The notes under the pieces were generated by a model, which saw only the letters and a list, made by a program, of their open reading frames with translations, made no database searches and was not told the origin of the DNA. Made by a program: the position numbers and the translations under genes. This document shows positions 8,084 to 15,973 of a stretch of 64,000 nucleotides of DNA, in pieces (position 1 is the stretch's first letter; each line of letters opens with the position of its first letter). Origin of the DNA: an uncultured Brevibacillus sp. (GTDB lineage Bacteria > Bacillota > Bacilli > Brevibacillales > Brevibacillaceae); assembly GCF_947502445.1 (NCBI RefSeq), contig NZ_CANMZW010000002.1, positions 62,001-126,000 of the forward strand, written 5' to 3'.

Positions 8084-8989
8084 TTAGATAACTCGCTTGA
8101 TTTTTACCACACGTTTCTCCCAGTTCGTGCCATCGAACTTGGAGTACGTTACACCAGGACTGCCATAGGTATGTAGAATCTTACCGTTTCCTGCGTAAAT
8201 GGCAACGTGTGTAATCCGGTCTGAAGAGCTATTGACGGAAGCCTTCATGAAGATCAGATCACCTTTTTGCAAGTCTTTTTTGGATACAGATTTGCCTACA
8301 GTCGATTGCTGACGGGAATCGCGTGGCAAGGTGACGCCTGCTTCCTTAAAGACGCGTTGAGTGAAGGATGAGCAGTCAAACGTTTTGGTTGTGCTGCTGC
8401 TTGAGCCATATTTGTACTTCGTGCCCATGTACTTTTCACCGTTTTTGATAACCTTGCTGGCAATGTCGCTTGCTGGTTTTTCTGGTGTATTGGAAGAATT
8501 GTCAGAGGAGCCAGACCCATCAAGGATACGACGAGCTGTGACGAATTTTTTGCTATACTCCGAATAGCTTTTCAGTACTACTTCATCTTCCCCTTGCGAA
8601 GAATAAACAAACTGATCATTGCCTATGTAGATGCCCATAAAGGAAGCATTACTGCTGCCATTGGATGAGAAGAATACCAGGTCCCCTGGCTCTACACTGC
8701 TTTGGGAGACTTTCTTCCCTGCCTTGGACAGGTTTGCAATGGTGCTTCCGATGGAAATACCCACTTGTTTGTAAGTATAGGTTGCCAGTTCGGCTGAACC
8801 AAACTGTTTCGGTCCTTTTGCCTTGTACTCGTAATCTTTCCCAATCAATGAAGTCGCGATGTCCACAATTTTTGATTGTTGTGAATCTTGTGTCTTAGCG
8901 GCCGCTTGTCCAACTTGACCACCCATTAACAGGGACGTACTCAGGATGACTGCTACTGTTGACTTCATTACCCAATCTCGTTTCGTCAC
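8084..8989 (-). CDS. Secreted endopeptidase with one inactive and one active NlpC/P60 domain
   Basis: A 301-residue exported protein starting at GTG 8989 behind AAGGAGG. A signal peptide ends near 'GQAAA'. Two NlpC/P60 repeats follow. The second (about 180-301) has the full Cys-His set: 'TFDCSSFTQRVF' (C206) and 'HVAIYAGNGKILH'. The first (about 40-165) keeps the fold signature ('PGDLVFF', 'IYIGNDQFVYSS') but has 'FGSAELATYTY' where the catalytic Cys should be and 'FMGIYIGN' where the His should be. The active domain should cut stem-peptide bonds in peptidoglycan. The inactive one may bind substrate or wall. The linker is Ser-rich. Confidence 0.85.
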   Translation of the reverse strand: MTKRDWVMKSTVAVILSTSLLMGGQVGQAAAKTQDSQQSKIVDIATSLIGKDYEYKAKGPKQFGSAELATYTYKQVGISIGSTIANLSKAGKKVSQSSVEPGDLVFFSSNGSSNASFMGIYIGNDQFVYSSQGEDEVVLKSYSEYSKKFVTARRILDGSGSSDNSSNTPEKPASDIASKVIKNGEKYMGTKYKYGSSSSTTKTFDCSSFTQRVFKEAGVTLPRDSRQQSTVGKSVSKKDLQKGDLIFMKASVNSSSDRITHVAIYAGNGKILHTYGSPGVTYSKFDGTNWEKRVVKIKRVI

Positions 8990-9206
8990 TTTCTTTTCCT
9001 CCTTGCCATGTTGTGGCACCCGTCGTCGGGTACATGGACAGATTACCTCAAGAGGAAACGGGAGGATAAGACCGTAAAATTTACCAATCACGGATTTGGT
9101 AGCATCGGACTAGTCTGAAAACAACCTGTAAACTATGCCGCTGTTGCCTTATAGTGCCACAGAACCAGATGAGCTGATAATCGCTTTCAATCGCACTGCT
9201 TACCTA

Positions 9207-9251
9207 TAAAAGAACCATCTTCTGCAAGATCATGTCAGTAGATGGTTCTTT
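9207..9251. terminator. Terminator after the FAH-family gene
   Basis: A 13-bp perfect stem (AAAAGAACCATCT / AGATGGTTCTTTT) lies 25 bases beyond the stop of 9276-9902, with A- and T-runs on both sides. Confidence 0.8.
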
Positions 9252-9275
9252 TGTTCCAATCAATAGACGGGTCAC

Positions 9276-9902
9276 CTATTTCAGCTTCGCTGTAAATTGA
9301 CCCCAGTTTTCCTCACCCCAAACAAGCGTCATGACATCGCCGTCTGCAATAGGTCCTACTCCTGCTGGTGTACCTGTATAAATGATGTCGCCTTGATCCA
9401 AGCCAAAATTGTCCGAAATATACGCTATGATTGTCATCAAATCGAAAATAACATCGCTAATTTTCCCACGTTGTACCTGCTCCCCGTTTTTCAACAAGGA
9501 AAAGTCGGTATTTTGCAGGGCATCCACTCCCGGAAAGGCATGAAATGGTGTTAATATCGCGGAGTTTCTAAAGCCTTTTGCCAAAAGCCATGGATGACCA
9601 GCCTTTTTCAACTCACTTTGTACATCTCTGAGCGTAAAATCAATGCCAAGCGCAATCTTATCAACCATCTGCTCCAGTGTAACGCCAGCTTCATACGGTC
9701 TGGCAATATGTATGACGAGCTCTGCTTCATAATGGAGCTCTCCACGTGTGCCGGGCAGCTCGATCTCGTTCCCTTTGGCCTGCGCCAATGCATGCGACGG
9801 CTTGTCAAAAATCATCGGTTTCGTAGGTACGTCATTGCCAAGTTCTGCGGCGTGAAGGCGATAATTGCGGCCTACACAATAAATATTTTGAATCGTTTCC
9901 AT
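9276..9902 (-). CDS. Fumarylacetoacetate hydrolase (FAH) family protein
   Basis: A 208-residue cytosolic FAH-fold enzyme. The metal ligands are visible as 'HYEAELVIHI' (Glu-x-Glu near residue 58) and 'LGIDFTLRDVQ' (Asp near residue 88), followed by 'KGFRNSAILTPF' and 'GDIIYTGTPAGVGP'. The size fits the short FAHD1/YcgM group, which acts on acylpyruvates or decarboxylates oxaloacetate. Which of these it does cannot be read from sequence. The ATG at 9902 has AGGAGAGG upstream. It is monocistronic. The first residue lies 20 bases from a decayed serine hydrolase gene on the same strand. Confidence 0.8.
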   Translation of the reverse strand: METIQNIYCVGRNYRLHAAELGNDVPTKPMIFDKPSHALAQAKGNEIELPGTRGELHYEAELVIHIARPYEAGVTLEQMVDKIALGIDFTLRDVQSELKKAGHPWLLAKGFRNSAILTPFHAFPGVDALQNTDFSLLKNGEQVQRGKISDVIFDLMTIIAYISDNFGLDQGDIIYTGTPAGVGPIADGDVMTLVWGEENWGQFTAKLK

Positions 9903-9922
9903 TGTGTCCTCTCCTTTGGCAG

Positions 9923-10200
9923 CTATTCACACATTGTTACTATATCATGGCCACGCCCCGTCTTTATGAAAAAGGTTTCGCCACTTGGCTTCGTCATCGA
10001 AGCAATACGAAATATCGTATCTCGACGCATGGGCGAATATCCATTGATTGCATGCTTGCCGAGCTCCTCAACATGCACCTCTTTCTTTCAGCTTACTAAC
10101 GTTACCATTCCAGGTAATTCTTCTCGCTCTACAAAGCCTTCTAAAACATCATGCATGCGCTGAAGCCGCAGCTTCGAGAAGCCTTTTGATCCCAACGGAC
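9923..10200 (-). pseudogene. Broken serine hydrolase (class C beta-lactamase family), N-terminal part
   Basis: The minus strand reads 'GFSKLRLQRMHDVLEGFVE', 'EELPGMVTLVS', then an in-frame TGA (10088-10090), then 'EVHVEELGKHAINGYSP', 'MRRDTIFRIASMTKP'. That is the N-terminus of a serine hydrolase/beta-lactamase protein up to the Ser-x-x-Lys box (SMTK, codons 9989-10000). The similarity ends right after it, and a stop comes 21 codons later. The other 300 or so residues are gone. There is a nonsense codon, a large deletion and no clear start, so this is a dead gene. It fills most of the 9903-10376 gap. Confidence 0.75.
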
Positions 10201-10307
10201 CGCCACTCCCTCTCGGGTCAACTCATTTGACCTTTTAAAGATAGCTTGCTCCCTCATTACCAAAGCTTACCTTTCTGATAGCAGATTCCAGGAATGCCCA
10301 ACAAAAA

Positions 10308-10328
10308 AGCTGCTATCAGCTAGCAGCT
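10308..10328 (-). terminator. Terminator after the 10377-10898 gene
   Basis: A perfect 8-bp stem (AGCTGCTA / TAGCAGCT) with a 5-base loop, followed on the minus strand by TTTTTTG. Confidence 0.8.
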
Positions 10329-10376
10329 CTACCTTTAGTTTACTTGTATGCTATTTCCAGTATTGCTTACGAACGG

Positions 10377-10898
10377 CTAACAATGCCCATAGCCAGGCCA
10401 AAGACGTGCATTTCCTTTCGCTTCGACTTCAAAAACAGTATCGCAAATGTCTTCCAGTGCTCTCTCTAAGTCAAGCTCCTCCTCCGTACTCCAGGAAAAC
10501 GCATAACGGATTTTCATGAGCTGCTCGCCCGTTTCACACGCGATCGAGCAAAAGCGCTCCTGCTGCTCAAGGGTTGTTTTTCGCGCGAGAACTGTCGCCT
10601 CCAAAGGAAATAATCCATCCCACTCCGAAACGAGATAAGATGAGGTCACATCAATCCAGAGTGCTGACGATTCATTCCTTCTGCGAAAAACGACAGTGTC
10701 TTCGCGATAAAAACCGTACCCTGAGGGAAGTGAACCAGCGAGTTTAAATCGAATTCCTATGGGCAGATCATCCGGCTTCAATGCGCGAACCAATCTGCCT
10801 GGCAAAAGATAATAGTCATCCTGTTCATGACGAATCAGAGGCTCTCCCATTACAAGAACCCTTCGATCCTCGCTGTCTCCTGTCACCCTTATATACAT
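10377..10898 (-). CDS. Hypothetical protein
   Basis: A 173-residue protein I do not recognise. The ATG at 10898 follows GGGAGGTGCCGTG. A longer frame reaching 10988 has no ribosome binding site. There is no signal peptide or membrane helix. The first half is beta-rich and basic ('YYLLPGRLVRALKPDDLP', 'GYGFYREDTVVFRRRN'); the second half is acidic and helical ('STEEELDLERALEDICDTV'). A terminator follows, and the upstream VanW-family gene has its own terminator, so it is probably transcribed alone. Likely a lineage-specific cytosolic protein. Confidence 0.65.
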   Translation of the reverse strand: MYIRVTGDSEDRRVLVMGEPLIRHEQDDYYLLPGRLVRALKPDDLPIGIRFKLAGSLPSGYGFYREDTVVFRRRNESSALWIDVTSSYLVSEWDGLFPLEATVLARKTTLEQQERFCSIACETGEQLMKIRYAFSWSTEEELDLERALEDICDTVFEVEAKGNARLWPGYGHC

Positions 10899-11003
10899 CA
10901 CGGCACCTCCCTCTCCAAAGTATGGTCCGGATTGCTTGACTAAAAACCATCCTTCAAAACTTTTACATCCATTTTTCAGGAGGTTCATTCAGGCACAAAA
11001 AAA

Positions 11004-11031
11004 CAGGGCTTCCCTCATGGGGTACACCCTG
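11004..11031 (-). terminator. Terminator after the VanW-like gene
   Basis: A GC-rich hairpin (CAGGG / CCCTG, extended by imperfect pairs) followed on the minus strand by TTTTTTTG. Confidence 0.7.
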
Positions 11032-11053
11032 CTTCTTGGTCCATGTCTCGTTT

Positions 11054-11668
11054 TTATGCCCGTACGATTGCTACCACAACATGTTTGTCATCATACGTTT
11101 TTGCTTGGATCTTCACAGGAAAATCATAAGGGTTAGAGAATTGGAAGTCCAGTAATCCGTAAGCCACAGTCGCATCTTGACCCGCTGGTACGTATCCGAC
11201 CGACTTGCTGTGATGATGGCGTTCGACCATCGTCATCTTCGCCTCTTCAGTGGCATTGAAAAGCGTACTGGAAACCTGACAAATCCCTCCGCCGTAATCA
11301 TCTGTAAGCTGACCATTCAAGATCACTCCTGCTTTTTTCCATCCTTCGTCTTCAAGATTCGCATTGCCGACCTCCTTGTTATAGGAGAATATTTCACTCG
11401 GCATAATTTTCTCATTGTTGATTTTTCTCATGGCTTTCTCGATATTGTGTCTGCGTGCATCAGAGCTGGTGTCCATCGTCGTATGATAAAAGCCCAGGAC
11501 ATCTTTTTCATTAATCTCCATTTTCTTTAGATACTTGGCTCTCAGCTCCATCGGAGTAAGCTCTGAGGAGCTTTTGGCAGAGGCTGAGACTGGAAAGATC
11601 GAAGTGCCCAAAGAAAACAGCAATGCTGTAGCAACGGTGCAAGCCGCTAAAGACTTGAATTTCTTCAT
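11054..11668 (-). CDS. Secreted VanW-family protein
   Basis: A 204-residue exported protein with a signal peptide ending near 'PVSASA' (residue 31). The VanW domain fills the rest: 'RRHNIEKAMRKINNEKIMP', 'GGGICQVSSTLFNA', 'MVERHHHSKSVGYVP' and 'DATVAYGLLDFQFSNPYDF'. VanW was first noted in vancomycin-resistance clusters, but the family is common in spore formers and its biochemical role is unresolved. The invariant GGGICQ and ERHHHS motifs are intact. Many VanW proteins have N-terminal repeats or a G5 domain; this one is short. No van genes are nearby, so resistance should not be inferred. Confidence 0.85.
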   Translation of the reverse strand: MKKFKSLAACTVATALLFSLGTSIFPVSASAKSSSELTPMELRAKYLKKMEINEKDVLGFYHTTMDTSSDARRHNIEKAMRKINNEKIMPSEIFSYNKEVGNANLEDEGWKKAGVILNGQLTDDYGGGICQVSSTLFNATEEAKMTMVERHHHSKSVGYVPAGQDATVAYGLLDFQFSNPYDFPVKIQAKTYDDKHVVVAIVRA

Positions 11669-11856
11669 GTATCTTCTCCCTCACTTCTACTTTTATTATG
11701 GAATGAAATAATCATCTATGAAAACCGAATGTTTACATTTGACACGTACTTTTTCACTTTACCTCTATTATGTTACGTATGATTAAAAGTTAGATCAACC
11801 TGAAAATGTTGGTCTTTTTACACAAGTACTCATGAGAAGGAAGGCTGGCAAACAAA

Positions 11857-11887
11857 AAGGAAGACCAGCAATCCATTGGTCTTCCTT
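11857..11887. terminator. Strong hairpin terminator downstream of the tRNA cluster
   Basis: An 11-bp perfect stem (AAGGAAGACCA / TGGTCTTCCTT). It ends transcripts coming from the tRNA side on the minus strand, with TTTTTGTTTG after the stem. Confidence 0.75.
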
Positions 11888-11901
11888 CATCTATTTAATT
11901 G

Positions 11902-11979
11902 TTATTCCACGTTGTCGATCACACTGAGTGCCCTGTTTTTTTCATTAAAGCGAACATTATGGGAGGAAACGTAAGCCAT
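11902..11979 (-). CDS. Possible 25-residue peptide
   Basis: A short frame starting 'MAYVSSHNVRFNEKN' lies directly before a strong terminator, which is why I list it. The ribosome binding site is weak (GGCGGGAT four bases before the ATG) and I know no family like it. It may be chance. It is the only open frame in the gap between the VanW-like gene and the tRNA genes. Confidence 0.2.
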   Translation of the reverse strand: MAYVSSHNVRFNEKNRALSVIDNVE

Positions 11980-12035
11980 TTGATCCCGCCGATGGACAAC
12001 CGTCAAGCAGCCTAACTATTATCAAAAACAAAAAA

Positions 12036-12070
12036 GGTTCCTGCTCTGCCATCAAAAGCAGATCAGAAAC
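12036..12070 (-). terminator. Terminator of the tRNA transcript
   Basis: An imperfect hairpin (GTTTC..TCTGC / GCAGA..GGAAC) just after the tRNA-Leu 3' end, followed on the minus strand by TTTTTTGTTTTT. Confidence 0.6.
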
Positions 12071-12085
12071 ATGAAATTGAAGAGA

Positions 12086-12172
12086 TGGTGCGGTCGAGAG
12101 GACTTGAACCTCCACGGTGTTGCCACCACTAGAACCTGAATCTAGCGCGTCTGCCAATTCCGCCACGACCGC
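12086..12172 (-). tRNA. tRNA-Leu (anticodon CAG)
   Basis: An 87-base class II tRNA with encoded CCA. Acceptor GCGGTCG pairs with CGACCGC. The anticodon stem CTAGA/TCTAG holds the loop TTCAGGT. A variable arm (GTGGTGGCAACACC) and the T-loop GGTTCAAGTCC are present. It reads CUG codons. Confidence 0.92.
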
Positions 12173-12178
12173 AAAAAA

Positions 12179-12254
12179 TGGTGCCGGCGATAGGACTTGA
12201 ACCCACAACCCCCTGATTACAAGTCAGGTGCTCTACCAATTGAGCTACACCGGC
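12179..12254 (-). tRNA. tRNA-Thr (anticodon TGT)
   Basis: A 76-base tRNA with encoded CCA, six bases upstream of tRNA-Leu on the same transcript. Acceptor GCCGGTG pairs with CGCCGGC. The anticodon loop is CTTGTAA within CCTGA/TCAGG, and the T-arm is GTGGGTTCAAGTCCTAT. Confidence 0.93.
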
Positions 12255-12289
12255 ACGGTAAAATCTATGAACGCACATTCCAAGAATAG

Positions 12290-12312
12290 AATGGCGGAGC
12301 TGACGGGACTCG
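12290..12312 (-). repeat. Truncated copy of the tRNA-Asp 3' end (direct repeat)
   Basis: These 23 bases are identical to 12446-12468, the T-arm half and acceptor 3' strand of tRNA-Asp including CCA. The match stops sharply inside the T-loop; no D-arm or anticodon arm is present. It lies 156 bases downstream of the real tRNA-Asp. The segment between (12313-12445) holds two inverted repeats (GGTTCACC/GGTGAACC and CCCGTTTACGGG) and no gene. It may be an att-type scar or a leftover from tRNA array shrinkage. Confidence 0.8.
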
Positions 12313-12447
12313 CTTCCACTGGCGCCTCTTCCTCGAAATTCTTCTTAATGAGAAGCCAGCTCTGAAGTACCCGAGCGGTTCACCTTGATGTAACTTCTTC
12401 GAGGGTGAACCCGTTTACGGGTGAGAGGCCCATAACCACTTTAGAAA

Positions 12448-12524
12448 TGGCGGAGCTGACGGGACTCGAACCCGCGACCTCCGGTGTGACAGACCGGCGT
12501 GAACTCCAACTTCACCACAGCTCC
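12448..12524 (-). tRNA. tRNA-Asp (anticodon GTC)
   Basis: A 77-base tRNA with encoded CCA. Acceptor GGAGCTG pairs with CAGCTCC. The anticodon stem CCGGT/ACCGG holds the loop CTGTCAC, and the T-arm is GCGGGTTCGAGTCCCGT. It is first in the three-tRNA minus-strand cluster. Confidence 0.92.
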
Positions 12525-12713
12525 ATAGTTTTCATGTCTTCCGTATGGCATTTCTCTCAACGGGACTCTTGTAATATAGCATGATCCTATTTCAAATTGC
12601 AAGAGTTCACAAAAACTTTTTAAAAAGATTATTTTTTCATAGATTTACCAACCAAAATCCGCTAGAATTTTATCTAGATATGCAGAAATTAGTAGATTGG
12701 TGGAGACGATGAC

Positions 12714-13619
12714 ATGAAACATACTTCAAAGGTATTCACCCTCCTCGCCCTCTTCACTCTGCTGCCTACAGCTGCCCACGCAGCTTCTCCCATGCATGTG
12801 GTGTCAGCAGGTGATACATTGAGTAAAATTGCCCGCGAGAACCATACGACTGTGGACCAACTTATGCAAGTGAATCAACTCCATACGGATCAACTGTCGA
12901 TTGGTCAAACCTTGTCGTTGCCAACTACAGGTGTGTCGGGCTCTGCAGATGAATCAGCACCACCTGATGTTGTCGAAAGCAAGAGTCATGCTCAAGGAGA
13001 AGTCGAAGGGATTACAGCAGGAGAAAAAGCACGTGTCACAGGCGACGTATTGAATGTTCGAAAGAAGCCTTCCGTGGATGCCAAAATTCTGGGAAAATTG
13101 AAAATCGGCTCGCTAGTAGAAGTACTGGAAACAGGTAGTGAATGGACAAAAATTGAGTTTGAGGATCGCGAGGCTTATGTCGCTACTGAATTTTTGAGCG
13201 CTAAGTTGTCTTCTTTGCCACAACTGTCTGGTGATGTAGACTCCGCTAGTCTGGGACGTCTGGAAACGATCTTCACACCATTGCTCAAGACCCCTTATGT
13301 GCTAGGTGGTACCACGCCAAGTGGTTTTGATTGTAGTGGCTTTACTTCATACGTTTTTAACCAGCTCGGGGTTACACTTCCTCGCACATCAGAAGATCAG
13401 TTCAATAGCGGACAAGCTGTTTCCTTGGATGAAGCGCAGCCAGGAGACCTTCTGTTCTACGATGCACTTGGAAAAGGACGCGTCTCTCACGTAGCCATTT
13501 ATCTTGGAAACGGAACCATTGTCCACGCAAACGGAGACGATGTTCGTTATGGAAAAGTCGAGTACATGCACAAGCTTTATCCATTTTACGGCGTAAAACG
13601 TTACATTCAGTTCCAGTAA
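12714..13619 (+). CDS. Secreted LysM-SH3-NlpC/P60 peptidoglycan endopeptidase
   Basis: A 301-residue wall hydrolase. A signal peptide (about 1-24, 'AAHAA') is followed by a LysM domain ('HVVSAGDTLSKIARENHTTV', about 28-71) that binds glycan, a bacterial SH3 domain (about 106-165, 'VLNVRKKPSVDAKILGKL'), and a C-terminal NlpC/P60 domain (about 185-300). The catalytic residues are present: Cys207 in 'SGFDCSGFTSYVF', His in 'SHVAIYLGNGTIVHAN'. It should cut gamma-D-Glu-diaminopimelate bonds and act in wall turnover. The ATG at 12714 follows GGTGGAGACG. A strong terminator follows, so it is monocistronic. Confidence 0.92.
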   Translation: MKHTSKVFTLLALFTLLPTAAHAASPMHVVSAGDTLSKIARENHTTVDQLMQVNQLHTDQLSIGQTLSLPTTGVSGSADESAPPDVVESKSHAQGEVEGITAGEKARVTGDVLNVRKKPSVDAKILGKLKIGSLVEVLETGSEWTKIEFEDREAYVATEFLSAKLSSLPQLSGDVDSASLGRLETIFTPLLKTPYVLGGTTPSGFDCSGFTSYVFNQLGVTLPRTSEDQFNSGQAVSLDEAQPGDLLFYDALGKGRVSHVAIYLGNGTIVHANGDDVRYGKVEYMHKLYPFYGVKRYIQFQ

Positions 13620-13629
13620 TTGGACCACC

Positions 13630-13663
13630 AAGGCTTTGCCACGCTTCTGTGTCGGCAAAGCCT
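13630..13663. terminator. Terminator after the LysM/NlpC gene
   Basis: An 11-bp perfect stem (AAGGCTTTGCC / GGCAAAGCCTT) followed by TTACGTTTTC, ten bases past the stop. Confidence 0.8.
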
Positions 13664-13687
13664 TTTACGTTTTCATTTTACAAAAAG

Positions 13688-13728
13688 AAGCCCATTCCTC
13701 TTGTCACATACAAAGAGAATGTGGGCTT
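13688..13728 (-). terminator. Terminator after the 13735-13983 gene
   Basis: A stem with one bulge (AAGCCCACATTCTCTT / AAGAGGAATGGGCTT on the minus strand) followed by CTTTTTG. Confidence 0.75.
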
Positions 13729-13734
13729 TTGGCT

Positions 13735-13983
13735 TTAATGGGTTTCCGTACTTTGGGACGTCTGCTGCACTCCCTGTTGTTGATTTGCTCCAATTTCAAT
13801 TTTTCCCAGAGCCTGCTTCATTTTGTCAAGCTGAAGCTGATAATCTCTAACCACTACAGTGAGAACGCTGACGGACTCCTTGAAATCCGGTTCACTGCTC
13901 ACCCTATCGATGGCTCTATGTAAATGCAGCATTTTGTTCTCCGTTTCCCGTAGTAGGTCGAGCAACTGCAATCCGTTTACCAC
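13735..13983 (-). CDS. Small coiled-coil-like protein of unknown function
   Basis: An 82-residue protein starting at GTG 13983 behind GAGGTGATATC. Residues 1-65 have heptad-like hydrophobic spacing ('LLDLLRETENKMLHLHRAID', 'VVRDYQLQLDKMKQALGKI'), which suggests a helical hairpin or coiled coil. The tail is rich in Gln, Ser and Thr and looks disordered. There is no signal peptide or cysteine. It sits between two terminators and is expressed alone. I do not recognise the family. Confidence 0.65.
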   Translation of the reverse strand: MVNGLQLLDLLRETENKMLHLHRAIDRVSSEPDFKESVSVLTVVVRDYQLQLDKMKQALGKIEIGANQQQGVQQTSQSTETH

Positions 13984-14075
13984 GATATCACCTCATTCGT
14001 TTTTACTTACTTTCTCCACCAAGTCACCTGACTATGCGCAAAAAAACCGTCCGACGTAATCGGACGCCTTGGAAA

Positions 14076-15863
14076 CTATTGCTGACGGGAGGATGCCAGC
14101 TCTACAAAGGTTTCGATATCCTTGGCGACCAAAGCCAAAGAGTTGCGCCAGAAATCCACAGAACGCACATCTACATCCATGATCGCTGCCACATCTGCTA
14201 TGCTTTGCTTGCCTGTTACGGAAAGAAGCTGGTCATACTGCTCAATGAACGATTCGCCACGCTTCAAATACTCCGCATACAGTCCTTTTGCAAACAGCAG
14301 ACCAAACGCATACGGGAAGTTGTAGAAGTTAAAATCAGCACTGTAATAATGAGGCTTACATACCCACATGTACGGATGAAGAATGGATGGGTCCAGACCC
14401 TCACCATATGCCTCTTTTTGTGCCTGAAGCATAATGTCCTTCAATTCCTGTACGGATAACGATCCGTTTTCGCGGCGAGCAAACAGCTCAGTTTCAAACA
14501 TGTAACGGCTATAGATGTCCACAATGACCTGACTCGCACCAGAAATATCATTTTCGAGAATGGCAAATGCCTCGTCTGGTGTCGCTTGCGCAAGTGCAGC
14601 CTTGGCAATAATCGTCTCACACAAAATCGATGCGGTTTCTGCGATTGGCATCGGATAATCACTGTTCAAAAACGCTTCATCAACGAGGCAATCGCCATGG
14701 TAGCCATGTCCAAGCTCATGTGCAAGTGTACTGACATCGTTATAGCTGCCTGTGTAGTTGGCCATGATGCGGCTTTCTCCGACAAAGTGCAGGTTGTAGC
14801 AGAATGCTCCTCCCCGCTTTCCTTCCCGTGTCTCGGCATCAATCCATTTGTTGTCGAAGGCATGTGCTGCATAATTCGCCAATTTTTCGCTAAAGCTACC
14901 GAAATGCTTCACGATAAAATCACGTGCCTCCTGATAGCTAAAGCGCATGTCAGCTTCCCCTGCAGGAGCGAACAGGTCATAGAACGGGAGCTGAGAATTC
15001 GCATGTCCGAGCAGCTCTGCCTTTTTGCGGAAATAGGTATGAAATGCTGGCAGGCTTTCCCGCATCGCTGTGAGCATCGCGTCCAAGGTCTCTTTGTCCA
15101 TCCGCGAATCTTTGAGCGTTTTGTCCAATGGCGAATCATAGCCACGCAGCTTTGCCACCGTGATGACTTCGCCTTTGATTCCATTCAGACTGGCTGCAGA
15201 AGATTCTTCAATCTTTTTGTATGCTGCAAGCTCTGCTTCATACGCATTTTTACGTACCGCTGCATCTTTTTCATACGCCATGTTGCGCACAACTGGCAGT
15301 GGCAGCTGTTTTTTCTCGCCGTCAACGGTGATATCCACCAAAAGGGTCGAAGTCAACATTTCCTGAAGCTTGGTCCATGCGTTTGAGCCCGTATTTTTCA
15401 TTTTCGCGAGAATAATTTCTTCTCTTTCACTGAGCATGTACTTGCTCTTCTCGGACAATTCACTCAAATAAAAACGATGCGTCTCCAATAGAGTGGACTC
15501 GCTGATAAGCGTTTCCAAATTTTCCAAAGATCCTAACCATTTTTGGAAGAGTACCTCTGGCTCCACTAGCTCTACAGACTGATCCTGAATACGCTCAATC
15601 AGCTGAAGGGCATCTGTGTTTTTCGCGTCAACGCTCGCAGTCAGTTCTGCAAAGCTGTATAAACGTGCTTGTATTTGCAAGGCGGAGGTCAATTTTGTGA
15701 GATAGGTCTCCATTTTGGCAACTGCATCTTCTTTTGACTGCAGATTTTGCCCGGCCCAGCTTTTTACCTCGTCCATCTCGCGGCATAATTTTTCCCAATC
15801 AGCCTTGCATTCAGGCGAGTCAAATGACGTATACAATACGTCCAGGTTCCATCGCATATCCAT
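14076..15863 (-). CDS. pepF: Oligoendopeptidase F (M3 metallopeptidase)
   Basis: A 595-residue cytosolic zinc peptidase that trims peptides of roughly 7 to 17 residues. The zinc site 'HELGHGYHG' (HExxH) lies near residue 395, with the third ligand glutamate in 'AETASILCETII' about 25 residues on. The N-terminal helical domain opens with 'MRWNLDVLYTSFDS', the usual PepF start. The ATG at 15863 follows GAAGGAGG at good spacing; an upstream in-frame extension to 15938 has no binding site. It lies downstream of the ECF/peptidase operon but behind that operon's terminator, so it should have its own promoter. Confidence 0.93.
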   Translation of the reverse strand: MDMRWNLDVLYTSFDSPECKADWEKLCREMDEVKSWAGQNLQSKEDAVAKMETYLTKLTSALQIQARLYSFAELTASVDAKNTDALQLIERIQDQSVELVEPEVLFQKWLGSLENLETLISESTLLETHRFYLSELSEKSKYMLSEREEIILAKMKNTGSNAWTKLQEMLTSTLLVDITVDGEKKQLPLPVVRNMAYEKDAAVRKNAYEAELAAYKKIEESSAASLNGIKGEVITVAKLRGYDSPLDKTLKDSRMDKETLDAMLTAMRESLPAFHTYFRKKAELLGHANSQLPFYDLFAPAGEADMRFSYQEARDFIVKHFGSFSEKLANYAAHAFDNKWIDAETREGKRGGAFCYNLHFVGESRIMANYTGSYNDVSTLAHELGHGYHGDCLVDEAFLNSDYPMPIAETASILCETIIAKAALAQATPDEAFAILENDISGASQVIVDIYSRYMFETELFARRENGSLSVQELKDIMLQAQKEAYGEGLDPSILHPYMWVCKPHYYSADFNFYNFPYAFGLLFAKGLYAEYLKRGESFIEQYDQLLSVTGKQSIADVAAIMDVDVRSVDFWRNSLALVAKDIETFVELASSRQQ

Positions 15864-15943
15864 GGGCGCTTCCTCCTTCAACTTATGTAACCATTCCATT
15901 GTAAAAAAAAATGGATGGATTGAGCAAGTTTTTAGCAAAAAAA

Positions 15944-15965
15944 CCCTGCCAGCATTTTGGCAGGG
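15944..15965 (-). terminator. Terminator closing the ECF/P1/M20 operon
   Basis: A perfect 8-bp stem (CCCTGCCA / TGGCAGGG) followed on the minus strand by TTTTTTTGC, nine bases past the M20 gene stop. Confidence 0.85.
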
Positions 15966-15973
15966 AATGTTTC

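Noticed and set aside
11054..11668. VanW-like gene as a vancomycin-resistance determinant
   Set aside because: Resistance needs vanHAX-type ligases, none of which is present; VanW proteins are common in susceptible spore formers.
14586..15386. Plus-strand 266-codon open frame opposite pepF
   Set aside because: It lies wholly antisense to a clear M3 peptidase gene, is rich in Cys, Arg and His as mirror frames are, and has no start signal.
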